Shown here: positions 20,328 through 30,447 of the stretch, piece by piece | Numbering within the stretch: the stretch's first letter is position 1 | Layout: every line of letters starts with the position of its first letter | NCBI RefSeq assembly: GCF_016802725.1 | Contig: NC_052668.1 | Coordinates: forward strand, 2,938,501-3,002,500 | Reading direction: 5' to 3' | Origin: Solenopsis invicta | Lineage: Eukaryota; Arthropoda; Insecta; Hymenoptera; Formicidae | DNA: 64,000 nucleotides | Position numbers and translations under genes: made by a program | Notes under the pieces: generated by a model | Databases searched by the model: none | The model's input: the letters and a program-made list of their open reading frames with translations, nothing else | What the model was told of the DNA's origin: nothing

Positions 20328-20985
20328 TATGTGTATATGCATAATTATAAAGTATATAGTGATTTAAAAGATCCATTTTTAAAGAAATTCATAAAAAAAG
20401 AGGTCTTTGAGTTCAAAATTACTATTAGAAGACATGTATCGCAAAACTAGGTTTTTGTGTAGAAATATCGTATTTTCATAAAGTTCCCTACACTTTGGAC
20501 AATTTTAAATTTAATATTTGAATTTAGCAGACCCAAAAACATAAAAATATACCAAATTCACAGGTTCCCCGTTATGGGCAAATTTCGGCCCTAAAGTGCC
20601 ATCGTTCTTTGAGCACCGCGGAAACCGCCGCAAAATACGCCGCGGCAAACGCCGCGGGAAACCGCCGCGAAATTTGAGCACCGCGGAAACCGCCGCGAAA
20701 TGCGCCGCGGCAAATGCCGCAGAGAACCGCCGCGGAAATTTGCCGCGTTATTATAAAAATATTATACATGCCGGTTCTAACTACGGGCTTTCCCTTTCTC
20801 CCCAACATCTTCATCTTCGGCGGTTACATACCGCATGGGTGACCGCCACCTGTCAATCAATCCCACCTCTAGATCAGTGGGTGATACCACCCACCGCATC
20901 TTAAGGATCACCACCCACTCTACGTAAGTATCACTCCCCACTCTCGGGTAGGACCGTGGGGGCTGACTCTCACGCGTGGTCAGTA
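19596..20985. repeat. Right inverted arm of the PolB element (split by a nested foldback)
   Basis: The inner part 19596-19784 pairs with 14200-14404, and the outer part 20611-20985 pairs with 13846-14190. The junction with the polymerase reads acttaccggtaagt, itself a 14-bp palindrome. GC-rich ccgcgg-containing subrepeats are shared with the left arm. Confidence 0.86.
19785..20610. mobile_element. Foldback element nested in the right arm, with (TA)n core
   Basis: AAAGAACGATGGCACTTT at 19785 is mirrored at 20593-20610. Arms of about 260 bp include gcccataatggggaacctgt and gaactcaaagacct blocks. The centre holds A/T-rich tandem sequence and a (TA)n tract at 20236-20325. No coding content; Ile/Tyr-rich open frames over the core are artefacts. 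The target duplication is ambiguous because the ends merge with their flanks. Confidence 0.85.
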
Positions 20986-21060
20986 CCGCAGGCTGACCCT
21001 CACCTCCCAGGTCAGTACCGCGGGCTGACCCCCACCTCCCCCGTCAGACTTTGCAAATCA
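20946..21060. repeat. GC-rich tandem repeat at the outer right end (about 32-bp unit, 3 copies)
   Basis: Units of the form ggctgacyctcacctcccaggtcagtaccgc recur three times directly outside the paired part of the right arm. The first unit still pairs with the left arm, so the array may be the true terminal region of the element, lost on the left side. Confidence 0.7.
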
Positions 21061-21064
21061 CCAC

Positions 21065-21632
21065 TCACTCCGCGGTAAGTACCGCAGATACCTCTGCGCC
21101 TACATTCTCCCCCTCGCCCCCCCCCACTCATTGCCCCTGAGTTAGAATCAGCATAGACTTGCTACTTGTATCGTTCAAGATTATTGAGCCGTACTATATT
21201 GTTACGTGAATATTTATGCACGTGTTACTTGCGTGGCCCCTGTTTTGGCAAGATTGTGATTACTTTTTAATTCATATCTTCACGAAACTCGAAATTGTCG
21301 CGGAATCCTCGCCGTGAGAATTCCGTTAGTGTGACTGTTAACGTTGTATGTGTAAATTGGCGTATTAATAATTAATCTGTCAAAGCATTCGATTGCGTGG
21401 ATGAAGTAACGCGAGAGCGTAGTACCAATGTTAATCACTCCCAAAATACATTCAAATTTAAATAATAAATTGCGCATTTTGTATTTTAATTCATTTGAGT
21501 TTATTTGAATCGAAAAATACTCCAGGATTTTGACGCATAAACTCAAATACATTAAAATAAATTGCAATTTTAATTTCATTTAAATTTATTTTTGTTTGCT
21601 GGGATCTCACGATTCCTGTTATTACATGATAT
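21065..21632. other. No gene seen
   Basis: After a C-rich run (21110-21130) the sequence becomes AT-rich. Short open frames only; no repeat ends or recognisable motifs. Confidence 0.45.
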
Positions 21633-21955
21633 CAGGGTTGGGTAGTGTCTAGTTAGAAGATAAAAGTTAAGTTAAAAAGTTAAAAAGTTAAATATTTTTA
21701 AATTAACTTAGTTACATTTTTAGACTCTTAACTTTTAACTTAATTTAGTTATATTTTATCGGTAACTATTAACTTTTAATTCAACTTTTTTCAGGGTTGG
21801 GTAGTGTCTATTTAAAAAGATAAAAGTTAAGTTAAAAAGTTAAAAAGTTAATTATTTTTAACTTAGTTACATTTTAGACTCTTAACTTTTAACTTAATTT
21901 AGTTACATCTCATCGATAACTATTAACTTTTAATTTAACTTTTTTGAAGTAAACC
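21633..21955. repeat. Two tandem copies of a 159-bp hAT-end-like unit
   Basis: CAGGGTTGGGTAGTGTCTA occurs at 21633 and again at 21792, each followed by the same aagttaa/ttaactt-rich body ending in actttttt. CAGGGTTGGG-type tips are common in hAT transposon ends; no mirrored right end is present. Origin from tandemly duplicated left ends of a hAT MITE is inference. Confidence 0.75.
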
Positions 21956-22610
21956 ATGCCATAAATGGCCGCGAGATACCGCGCGCCTGCCTGTAACTCT
22001 ACATTTATAGTGTATAGGTGTATAGGTGTATAGCCTTGAGTCTCGAACTCAACTGTGAATTGTTTGCATACGAAACGGACCATATTCCGTATAGTGTGAT
22101 TGGTTGTATGCTTCTAGAAGAATTGACCAATCACAAAGCTCAGAATGGCCCATTTTGTATACGCTAGTCGCAGCACTATTTACTATTTTTTCCCGCTCTC
22201 CGTGAACGCACTAAACGCAGTATAGTCTGTATAGTCAGCGTTGCCAATTCAGTATAATTTCTACTAGATCTGGTAGAACAACATAGTCATCTAGTGGCTA
22301 AAAATCCATTTTAATGGATAGTCGAATTTCTGATAAAATGATTAGCAACGCAATAGATTTTCTAGTAGAATTTTTGTTGCGCAGAAATGCTTCAACAGCG
22401 GTTTCACGAAGCTACAAAACAACTGTGATTGGTCGTTTATTTTTGTGCAGTTTCGCACTCCACGGGATTCCAGTCTTAGTACGACCAATCACAGAACAAG
22501 TTCGAAGCCGAAAAGGCTTGTGATTAGTTACTTTTACTCCACGTTGCCGGAAACTTGAACGTATCGTTGCGCATGTGTGTTGTGTGTTCACTCATGTGAT
22601 TGTGTGGTCA

Positions 22611-22755
22611 CAGTATCAATCACGTAAGATTTAACCGTATGAAAAGTGATATATTTCGCTCGAATTTTCTTGAATTGATCAATAATCATGTAGCTTTAGC
22701 CTATATTTGAGTGAGATATGTCATTTTTCATTCGATAAATCTTACGTGATCGACA
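22611..22755. repeat. 145-bp imperfect palindrome in the hAT 5' region
   Basis: atcaatcacgtaagattta at 22615 pairs with taaatcttacgtgatcgac at 22736, and inner blocks (aaaagtgatatatttcgctc / gagtgagatatgtcattttt) also pair. It lies between the left TIR and the coding region, where subterminal transposase-binding or promoter sequence would sit; that role is inferred. Confidence 0.75.
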
Positions 22756-23294
22756 TCCAATACATAATTTGTGGTGGCGTATTCGATGTTCGATCCCGTC
22801 CAACTGAGGTAATTATACAATACATTGTTAAATAAACATTGTTAATATTTTTTTTACGATTTATTTACGATCTTACAGAATGTAAGAGCGCTTGGGTGTT
22901 GGCCCACTCTCGATTCTCGTCAGTCGCCGTAAAACAAGAAACAAGCATGAAACTGCCGGTGCGCAGGAAGCACTGAACACAACAACTGATCCCTTTTTTT
23001 GTAAACAGGATTTTCGGCTTTTATTGGCACCGCATGCCTCGTTCGAAGAATCTTGATTAAGGTAATTTATTTATATATTTATTTATGTAACGGAACCTTT
23101 TTTTCCGAGTTCTTCGGTAAGCTGACAAACGTTGTTTAACCTCACTGTTTATGAGCCGTAAAACAACGTTGACATTTTTTTTATAACAAATTCAGAAGTT
23201 GAGAGTTTTGAGATGTCTAATACCTTAAGATATTGATACCATTTTTTTTTATTTAAAAATTATTGCTAATGTTTAATCAATTATTTTTCTGAAG

Positions 23295-25274
23295 ATGCCG
23301 AAGCCACAGTATGAGCAGAAATTTCGAAACACATGGCTGCATGATCCTTTATTCAAGGACTGGCTAATTGCAGTAAATTCGACAAACGGAGTTGTTGGAA
23401 AGTGCAATGCCTGCAATAGAATCATGACGAGTAGATATGCTACTCTCAAGGATCATGGAAATTCCAAGTATCACAAGAAAAATCTGAATATTATTCTGGG
23501 GCCGAAGGCTAATCCGAAAATACCATTTGTCCGGCTAGATACATTGGACGCAACAAAAGAGGCCGAGGGAAAATTATGTCTATTTATCGCCGCTCATACC
23601 TCTATCAGGACGATTGATCACCTCAACGACATTTACAAAATCAGCTTTAGTGGCATCAACTCGGCTGATTATCTACAACTACACCGAACAAAATGTTCCA
23701 ACATAATTAAAAACGTCATTGGTCCTTATTTCATTGAGAAGTTAAGGGAAGATATCGGGTCGAGTTCCTATAGTTTAATTATTGATGAATCAACCGACAT
23801 TTCCGTACAAAAATATCTGGGTATCGTAATAATTTACTATAGCGAAAATGCAAACAAAATCATATATACTTTTCTCGATCTTGTGCCTTTGATCAGTTGT
23901 GATGCGGATTCATTGGTTGATTGCATAAAAGCAACCTTGCGTAAATTTAAGCTAAATTTACATAAATTGATGGGTCTTGGCACAGATAATGCTTTTGTGA
24001 TGATTGGTGTTAACAATGGCGTCTTCCAAAAACTTAAATCTGAAGTCCCACATTTAATTTTAATTAAATGTTTATGCCATTCCTTGCAGCTCGGCGTGTC
24101 TGCCGCTACAAAGGAATGTCTACCAAGAAATTTGGAGTTCATCATACAAGAAACGTATAACTGGTTCAGTCACTCGACGTTGAGGCAGGCGGCCTATAAA
24201 GAAATATATCAAACGTTGAATGACAATCAAAATCCATTAAAAATCGTTCAAGCTTGCCAAACCAGGTGGCTTTCCATAGAATCTGCCGTAAGCAGAATAT
24301 ATACTCAATGGGAATCGCTGAAGTGTCACTTCAACATCAGTCGACAAAGGGACAAATGCTATATGGCTGAATTGCTGTACCAAAACTACAATGACAACAT
24401 CAATTATGCATATTTGTGTTTCCTAAAGCCAATACTTGTCGAGCTTCAAATGGTAAACAAATTATTTGAATCTAATGACGTTGATCCGACAAAACTTTTG
24501 AAGGATCTTAAATTATTACTAGATACTTTTGTGAAAATAATTGTACCTCCGGGGCGAAAATTGAATGTTTTCTCTGATTCTATAAATAATTATGTCGATC
24601 GCAGTTGCTATCTAGGGTACTTGTTTGAAACAAAAGTGACGGAAATGAAAAACAGCGGTTTTTCTAAAAAAGCTGAGAGAGAATTGAGAGACAGGTGTAT
24701 CAACTTTTTGCTCAAACTGATTGAGCAAATACAAATTCGTTTGCCCGACAATTATGAAGTCTTACAACACATTTCAAGTATAAGTGTCGAAGAAGCGCTA
24801 AAACGCAACAAACGAAAACTAACAGATATATTGATTGAGTTTAAAAAACCCGCTGAATTTATCGATATCATTGAGCGACAATGGCAAAAAATACAACTTC
24901 TACATTGGAATGAGATAAAAGATACAAAAAAATTTTGGTATGAAGTAAATCGCTATACGGACGCAGGTGACAACAAACCATTCAAAGAATTGGCGAATTT
25001 TGCTATGGAGTTGTTAGTATTACCTCATTCCAACGCAGAAGTTGAACGTTTGTTTAGTGCCATGAACATCACCAAAACCAAATTGCGCAACAAAATGCAA
25101 CTACCAATGCTCACGGCCATATTGGCAATCCGCAGCGGTTTAAAACGAGTAAACAAATGTTGCAAAACATTTGATTTACCAAACGACGTCGTAAAAAAAA
25201 TAAAAACAAATGAATGCTACGTACCAAATAACCCGACTGATGATGACAATATTGACTTTGATTTCGACTTTTAA
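23295..25274 (+). CDS. hAT transposase, 659 aa, intact
   Basis: An ATG preceded by an intron-acceptor-like tttttctgaag gives 659 codons with no break. A BED-type zinc finger uses C37, C40, H54 and H60. The RNase H-like catalytic core has D164 in IIDESTD, D231 in GLGTDNAF, the CLCH motif near 259-262, a TRW motif near 326, and E582 in the C-terminal dimerisation segment SNAEVERLFSAM. The Asp/Asp/Glu triad and zinc ligands are all present, so enzymatic competence is plausible. The C-terminus ends in an acidic Asp-rich tail. The enzyme would cut and paste the surrounding element by binding its TIRs. Confidence 0.95.
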   Translation: MPKPQYEQKFRNTWLHDPLFKDWLIAVNSTNGVVGKCNACNRIMTSRYATLKDHGNSKYHKKNLNIILGPKANPKIPFVRLDTLDATKEAEGKLCLFIAAHTSIRTIDHLNDIYKISFSGINSADYLQLHRTKCSNIIKNVIGPYFIEKLREDIGSSSYSLIIDESTDISVQKYLGIVIIYYSENANKIIYTFLDLVPLISCDADSLVDCIKATLRKFKLNLHKLMGLGTDNAFVMIGVNNGVFQKLKSEVPHLILIKCLCHSLQLGVSAATKECLPRNLEFIIQETYNWFSHSTLRQAAYKEIYQTLNDNQNPLKIVQACQTRWLSIESAVSRIYTQWESLKCHFNISRQRDKCYMAELLYQNYNDNINYAYLCFLKPILVELQMVNKLFESNDVDPTKLLKDLKLLLDTFVKIIVPPGRKLNVFSDSINNYVDRSCYLGYLFETKVTEMKNSGFSKKAERELRDRCINFLLKLIEQIQIRLPDNYEVLQHISSISVEEALKRNKRKLTDILIEFKKPAEFIDIIERQWQKIQLLHWNEIKDTKKFWYEVNRYTDAGDNKPFKELANFAMELLVLPHSNAEVERLFSAMNITKTKLRNKMQLPMLTAILAIRSGLKRVNKCCKTFDLPNDVVKKIKTNECYVPNNPTDDDNIDFDFDF

Positions 25275-25499
25275 GTGATTTTTGTTCATTGTTCTTAAAA
25301 TAGTAATAACTTTGATTTTAAGCATGACCTATATTTTTAGTCAATATGTGCAAATTACAAAAAAGAGGTTTTTTTTTATTTCAAGTTACTATAGTTTTAA
25401 TAAAAATACAAAAAAAGTATTAATCAAAATGTGACATATAATGCATATTACAAATATTTGTTCCTATATTGCGTTTAACTTGTTCGACATGTTCATATA

Positions 25500-25903
25500 T
25501 GTGCGAGATCGCATCCAAATTGTATCCGACGGCCGAATTGCTCGTTCTCGCGCCGCGACCAAGCCAGCAGCGGCGTGACAACGCGTGAACGGCAGCGGGA
25601 GAGAGCGTGATCTCCGGTGTTTGCGCGAGCTTCTAGAGGAATTCGGGATCGCCGTTGTTGACTAAGCATAAGCAAAGGAAGTCGAATAACAGCCTCGACA
25701 ACCGACGGATTCCTCTAGAAGCATTCCTCGCGCACATTATAAATAGGTGGCTCAGTGCCATTAAGGGCACTTGCTTCGAAACTGTACTCGCGTTCGGTGC
25801 GTCGCCAACGTTTTGTGAAATAATAAATTCGAGCTAAGCAATACTCAGTTCGTTTCATTCAGTACTCCGCGTGCCCATTTGCTGTGCCGAAACAATCGGC
25901 ACA
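25500..25903. mobile_element. Solo LTR, 404 bp, nested in the hAT; 5-bp TSD ATATA
   Basis: Begins TGTGCGAGATCGC and ends ..CAATCGGCACA (TGTGC/GCACA inverted tips). ATATA flanks it at 25495-25499 and 25904-25908, though the host site is itself AT-rich. It is GC-rich against AT-rich surroundings. It contains TATAAATAG at 25739 and AATAAA near 25823, giving a compact U3-R-U5 order. Its element family is not identified; 5-bp duplications suit copia, BEL or gypsy. Confidence 0.88.
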
Positions 25904-26554
25904 ATATAGTTTTAATGAAAAAATTTATATTTCTATTTATACGATATCTAGCAAAAGTTCGTGTGATTTATGCCTGTGATATAAATAATACTTATAAATA
26001 TTTATAAAATAAAAACATTTGCTAAACATATTTTCGAAATGTTTTTTACGGGCGTATTGGGTATTGGACTCTTTAAAAGTTAATTTGCAAATTTAGTAAA
26101 AAAAATTTTTTTTTAATATTTGGATATTCTTATGCTCGCTAAATTGATGAATTAAATTTTTAGAATGTGCAGCATAGAGGATGTTCGAATGGGCATAATA
26201 TATTATATAAAAAGAATAGTTTAAGACGATTCGTTAATTTATTTACCTTTGAAAGTCGAAAGGTTTTAAAAAAAGTGAAAACTATATATAACTCAAGATC
26301 CAAATGAAATTAAAAATTTTTATTAAAACATTACATTTAGAGAGCATAATAATATTCAATAATAAAAATTATCTTTCTTTATAAAATTTAAAAATTGATT
26401 TTAAAGTATCCAATACCAGAAAGGTTCCTCTTCTCTCTGCCAATACCCTTAATAAAACCTAAGCAAAAATCTAGTCGATTCTGGTAGAATCGATCGAAAC
26501 GTTTAGTAGTAGTCGATTCACTACAGTTGGCAACGCTGTGTATAGTTGATGTGG

Positions 26555-27683
26555 ACCTCCGTGAAGTTGGCACCCGACTTTTACAAAATCAGATTTTAAA
26601 GTGTGTTTCTTGTAGGATTTTGTCTGTAAATGATTGTAGTAAATATTATTTTGTTTGTAGTTAAAAAATAAATATGTTATCGGTTTTCAAAAAACAGTAA
26701 AAAATTATTTAATAGCTACAGCTCAAATGGCATCAGATTTCAATCTGAAATCGTTTGTAGTTGTTTGTAGTTCAAGAATTTTTGTTTATAGTTAAAAATA
26801 AGAACGTTATTAATTTTTAAAAAACAGTTGAGAATTATTTTATAACTACAGCACAAATGGCACCCTACTTCTATATAAAATTGTTTGTAATTGTTTGTGG
26901 TATCAAAATTTTTGTTTGTTGTTAAAAAATATGTTTATAATTAACTTTTAAATAACAACTATTAAATAACAATAAAAAAAAATTACATCATGTCGTCATT
27001 AAAAATCGTTTGTAGTTGTTTGTAGTATAAGAATTTTTGTTCGTAGTTGATTGTAGTTCAAGAATTTTTGTTTGCAGTTGAAAAATAAATATGTTATCGG
27101 TTTTTAAAAAACAATAAAAAATTATTTAATAGCTACAGTTTAAATGGCATCAGACTTCAATCTAATATTGTTTGTTGTTGTTTGTAGTTCAAAATTTATT
27201 TTATAATTAAAGATAAGTATATTATTGATTTTTAAAAAAACATTTAAGGATTAATTTTTAACTGCAGCACAAATGTCATCACAATTTCTGTTTTTAAGCA
27301 TGCTTACTTTTAACCTATGAAAAAATTCTTGAATTGCAAACAATTTCTACAAACAATTTTATATAAAAGTATAATACCATTCAAGTTATTGTTATATAAT
27401 AATTTATAACTGGTTTAAAAGAATCAAAAACATACTTATTTTTAAACTATAAACAAAAATTCATAAACTACAAACAACTACAAACAATTTCAGATTGAAA
27501 TTTGATGCCATTTGAGCTGTAGCTATTAAATAATTTTTTACTGTTTTTCAAAAACCGATAACATATTTATTTTTTAACTACAAACAAAATAATGTTCACT
27601 ACAATCATCTACAGACAAAATCCTACAAGAAACACACTTTGAAATTCGATTTCGTAAAAGTCGGGTGCCAACTTCACGGAGGT
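26555..27683. mobile_element. Foldback element, 1.13 kb, with TTTGTAGTTGTTTG-type subrepeats
   Basis: ACCTCCGTGAAGTTGGCACC at 26555 is mirrored to 27683. Arms of about 250 bp pair closely (gtgtttcttgtaggattttgtctg; tatgttatcggttttcaaaaaacagt). Between them a unit of about 110 bp, with tttgtagttgtttgtagttcaagaatttttg and ttaaaaaataaatatgttat, is tandemly repeated four to five times. No coding content. Its right end cuts directly into copia integrase sequence; its left end lies 8 bp after the hAT target duplication. Confidence 0.85.
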
Positions 27684-27684
27684 A

Positions 27685-28008
27685 GTATGCACTGCAAATT
27701 ACTTACAAAATAGAGTTTATACTAAAGCAACAGAAATGACACCATACGAAAGATGGTTCAAGGAAAAGCCATCATTACAGCATATACACGCATTCGGAAC
27801 AAAAGCATACGCACACATTCCTAAAAAATTTAGAAAAAAGTTAGACGAGAAGGCAAAAGAATTCGTATTTGTAGGATATGCAGAAGACGCCAAAAGATAT
27901 CGGTTATTAGATATAAACAGTAACAAAGTCACAATAAGCCGAGATGTCAACTTTCCTGAAGAAGAGGATGACTCAGAAGAAGTAATCATCGAAATGAAGA
28001 AAGAATAA
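27685..28008 (+). pseudogene. Copia integrase C-terminal fragment
   Basis: Reads VCTANYLQNRVYTKATEMTPYERWF and on through the conserved HAFGTKAYAHIPKKFRKKLDEKA and FVGYAEDAKRYRLLD segments of copia integrase C-termini, then an acidic linker. It ends at a stop at 28006, which breaks the polyprotein before the RT. Confidence 0.9.
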
Positions 28009-28098
28009 AAAATACAGTACAATAAAGAAGGAACAAGTAATCACAATGAAGAAATAGTAAAGGACGATGAAAGCGAGAAGCAACAAAAAGAAAAAGCA

Positions 28099-29745
28099 TT
28101 GATTCAGGAGGAGAAGAATAATGAAGATCAACCACGAAGATCACAGCGGCACAATAAAGGAGTCCCACCAGATAGATATTTAGCATACTGTACACAGGAA
28201 GAAAAAATATCAGAACCAGATACATACGAAGAGGCAATAGGATCATCTAAAAGTGCCGAATGGCTAAGAAGTATGAGTGAAGAATATGACTCTCTTATGA
28301 AGGCTCATACTTGGACACTGGTGGATAAGCCGATGGACAAAAACATTGTAGGCTGTAAATGGGTCTACAAGACGAAAATGGATGCACAAGGACACGTTAT
28401 AAGGTACAAGGCAAGGCTGGTTGCGCAAGGCTACAGTCAAGAATACGGCGTGGACTACGAGGAAGTGTTTGCTCCTGTTGCGAGGCATACTACATTCAGG
28501 ACGCTGTTGGCAGTAGCAGGGAAGCAGCAATTGGAAGTTCAGCATTTTGATGTAAAAAATGCGTTTCTAAACGGAGTCCAAAAGGTTTTGAGGTAGAGAC
28601 TAAAAAGGATATGGTATGTAAACTAAATAAAAACATTTACGGTCTTAAACAAGCAACCAGAGTGTGGAATAACAAATTAAATGATATTTTTATTAATGAT
28701 CAGTTTAAGCAGAGCCAAGTAGATTCATGTCTGTATACAAAACAAATAGGTAAAGATAGAGTTTATATATTGATTTATGTAGATGATATTGTGATAGCTA
28801 GTAATAAAGCGTATATCGGAAATGTATAAAAAGTTAAGTAATTATTTTGATTTAACGAATCTTGGAGATATTAGTTATTACTTAGGCATTAAAGTAGCGA
28901 AAGATAAAAGCGGTTTTTATAACATAAATCAAATAGGTTATATTGAAAAATTATTAAAAGCTTATAATATGGATGATGCGAAAGGTTCCAAGATGCCACT
29001 TGACGTAGTATACGGAAAAAGAAAAGACGAGTCTAATAAAATAGAAAAGAAACAGTATCAAAAATTAATTAGAGCACTGATATATATAGCGACCAATACT
29101 AGAGTAGACATAACTGCGAGTGTGTCAATATTAAGTAGAAAAATGAGTTGTCCTACGGAGACTGATTGGTTAGAAGCGAAGAGAGTGCTGCGTTATTTAA
29201 AAAACACTAAAAATTCAAAGTTAATATTAGGTTCACTAATTAAGGAAGAAAAAGACGTTCTGCTCGGAAACTCAGATGCTGATTGGGCTCAGGATGTCGA
29301 GGACAGGAAGTCCAACAGAGGATACCTATTTAAATTTAATGGCGGAACAATAAGCTGGGCATGTAAAAAACAATCGTGCGTAGCGTTGTCCTCTATGGAG
29401 GCAGAATATGTCGCCCTCGCGGAAACGTGTCAAGAGGCAGTGTAGCTGCAAAATTTGTTAAAAGATTTCGGTGAAAAACAATTACAGCCGACTGTAATAT
29501 TTGAAGATAACCAAAGTTGCATTAAATTAATCAATAGAGACAAATATGTCAAGCGAACGAAACACATTAGTACAAAATACAACTATGTAAAAGATTTAAG
29601 TGACACAGGTATTACTAGATATATATATTGTCCAACCGACACAATGATTGCAGACGTTTTAACCAAGCCACTTGAGCGTATAAAGTTAGAGTTTTTAAGG
29701 AAAGAGGGTGGCTTAAAGGATATTGTTGTTGAGGAGGAGTGTTAG
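28099..29745 (+). pseudogene. Copia reverse transcriptase-RNase H, four broken segments
   Basis: 28099-28596 holds the RT start (GCKWVYKTK, KARLVAQGYSQ, then DVKNAFLNG with the motif A Asp). A small deletion and frameshift follow near 28590. 28611-28829 continues with IYGLKQA and the YVDD catalytic box (28776-28787). After a second shift near 28825, 28822-29445 carries YLGI.. and the copia RNase H (GNSDADWAQD, SCVALSSMEAEYVALAE). A TAG at 29443 replaces what is normally Trp. 29455-29745 carries the RNase H end (FEDNQSCIKL, RTKHISTKYN, ADVLTKPL). Confidence 0.93.
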
Positions 29746-30136
29746 ATAATAAGCAATAACAGACTGTATTTTGCGCGACTCTAATGGATAACTAGGCGCA
29801 AATGTGCGCACGCAGCGACATCGCCTGTGTGCGGCGTCTCTTTTGCTTTTCATGTGTACCCTCTCTCTCCTGTCTGCGTTCTGCGATCCGAATGCATGTG
29901 TTCACTGCGGCGGTTATAAGTATATTCTTTTTGCTAATTATTATAACAAGTACAGTCTTGTATCACACACATCTTCATAATAAACCTCAAGCATACTGTG
30001 GCTATATAGACATTCCTTTTTCGTTGCGTCCGAATCGTAATAATAAAGTTCAGATCATCATTTCGTCTAAGATATTTGAAAGCCATTTTCATGATTTTCA
30101 AGCTAGACTAAAATTAAAAAACTAATATATCTAACA
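29740..30136 (+). repeat. 3' LTR of the copia element (397 bp)
   Basis: Starts TGTTAGAT just after the purine tract and ends ATCTAACA, a perfect 8-bp inverted terminus. It includes a TATA-like ttataagtata near 29914 and AATAAA-type signals near 29980 and 30041. No 5' LTR is present in the window. The right boundary is set by the inverted terminus only. Confidence 0.75.
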
Positions 30137-30239
30137 TATTTTTCAAAATTATGAAAAGAGTATATATGTGCAAAAATGCTACTATTTGTAAAACTGAAAT
30201 TCAACTTATAAAAACACAGTGAACACTAATGACCAGTAG

Positions 30240-30370
30240 CATTTAAGATCAGACTGATAGGATCTGTAAATAGATATTTTTAAATCCTATTACTTTTGTC
30301 TGAAACATTTTTTTCGAAAATGCTTAGTTTTCTAAATATTAAAGAGTTTCTATACTTTTGGAAATCTCTG
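30240..30370. repeat. Diverged copy of the foldback A arm tip
   Basis: taggatctgtaaatagatat..cctattacttttgtctgaaacattttttt..aatgcttagttttctaaatatt matches the terminal 110 bp of the right arm of the element at 2078-3718, with about 75 percent identity by eye. It shows that element A is a dispersed family. Confidence 0.65.
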
Positions 30371-30447
30371 TATATTTACGTTAACTATATAGAGATAAAT
30401 AAAAAAATAAATAAATAAAATGCTTAACTGAAAAATAAAATAATGTA

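Larger units (their letters stand above)
13846..20985 (+). mobile_element. PolB element with long GC-rich inverted arms (Polinton/Maverick- or adintovirus-related, degenerate)
   Basis: Inverted arms at 13846-14404 and 19596-20985 (the right arm is enlarged by a nested insertion) bracket a one-direction block of ORFs ending in a protein-primed type-B DNA polymerase. Removing the nested foldbacks (about 634 and 826 bp) leaves roughly 5.7 kb, far below the 15-20 kb of known Polintons. No integrase, packaging ATPase, protease or capsid gene is visible. It may be an internally deleted copy or a distinct small PolB transposon family. The outer left end is obscured by the 15-bp palindrome; the right side continues with tandem GC repeats to about 21060. 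Confidence 0.75.
22236..26538 (+). mobile_element. hAT transposon, 4,303 bp, 12-bp TIRs and 8-bp TSD
   Basis: The left end CAGCGTTGCCAA (22236) and right end TTGGCAACGCTG (to 26538) are perfect 12-bp inverted repeats. The flanks are TGTATAGT at 22228-22235 and TGTATAGT at 26539-26546, a perfect 8-bp duplication as expected for hAT. It carries one uninterrupted transposase gene. A solo LTR (25500-25903) is inserted in the 3' non-coding part; without it the element would be about 3.9 kb. Confidence 0.96.
27685..30136 (+). mobile_element. Ty1/copia element, 3' part with 3' LTR
   Basis: The order is integrase C-terminal part, reverse transcriptase, RNase H, then a purine-rich tract (gaggaggag) and an LTR. 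Gag, protease and the integrase core are missing: the left boundary is the foldback end at 27683, and upstream lies an unrelated hAT, so the 5' half was lost by deletion or rearrangement. The integrase-RT-RNase H order is diagnostic for copia. Confidence 0.92.
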
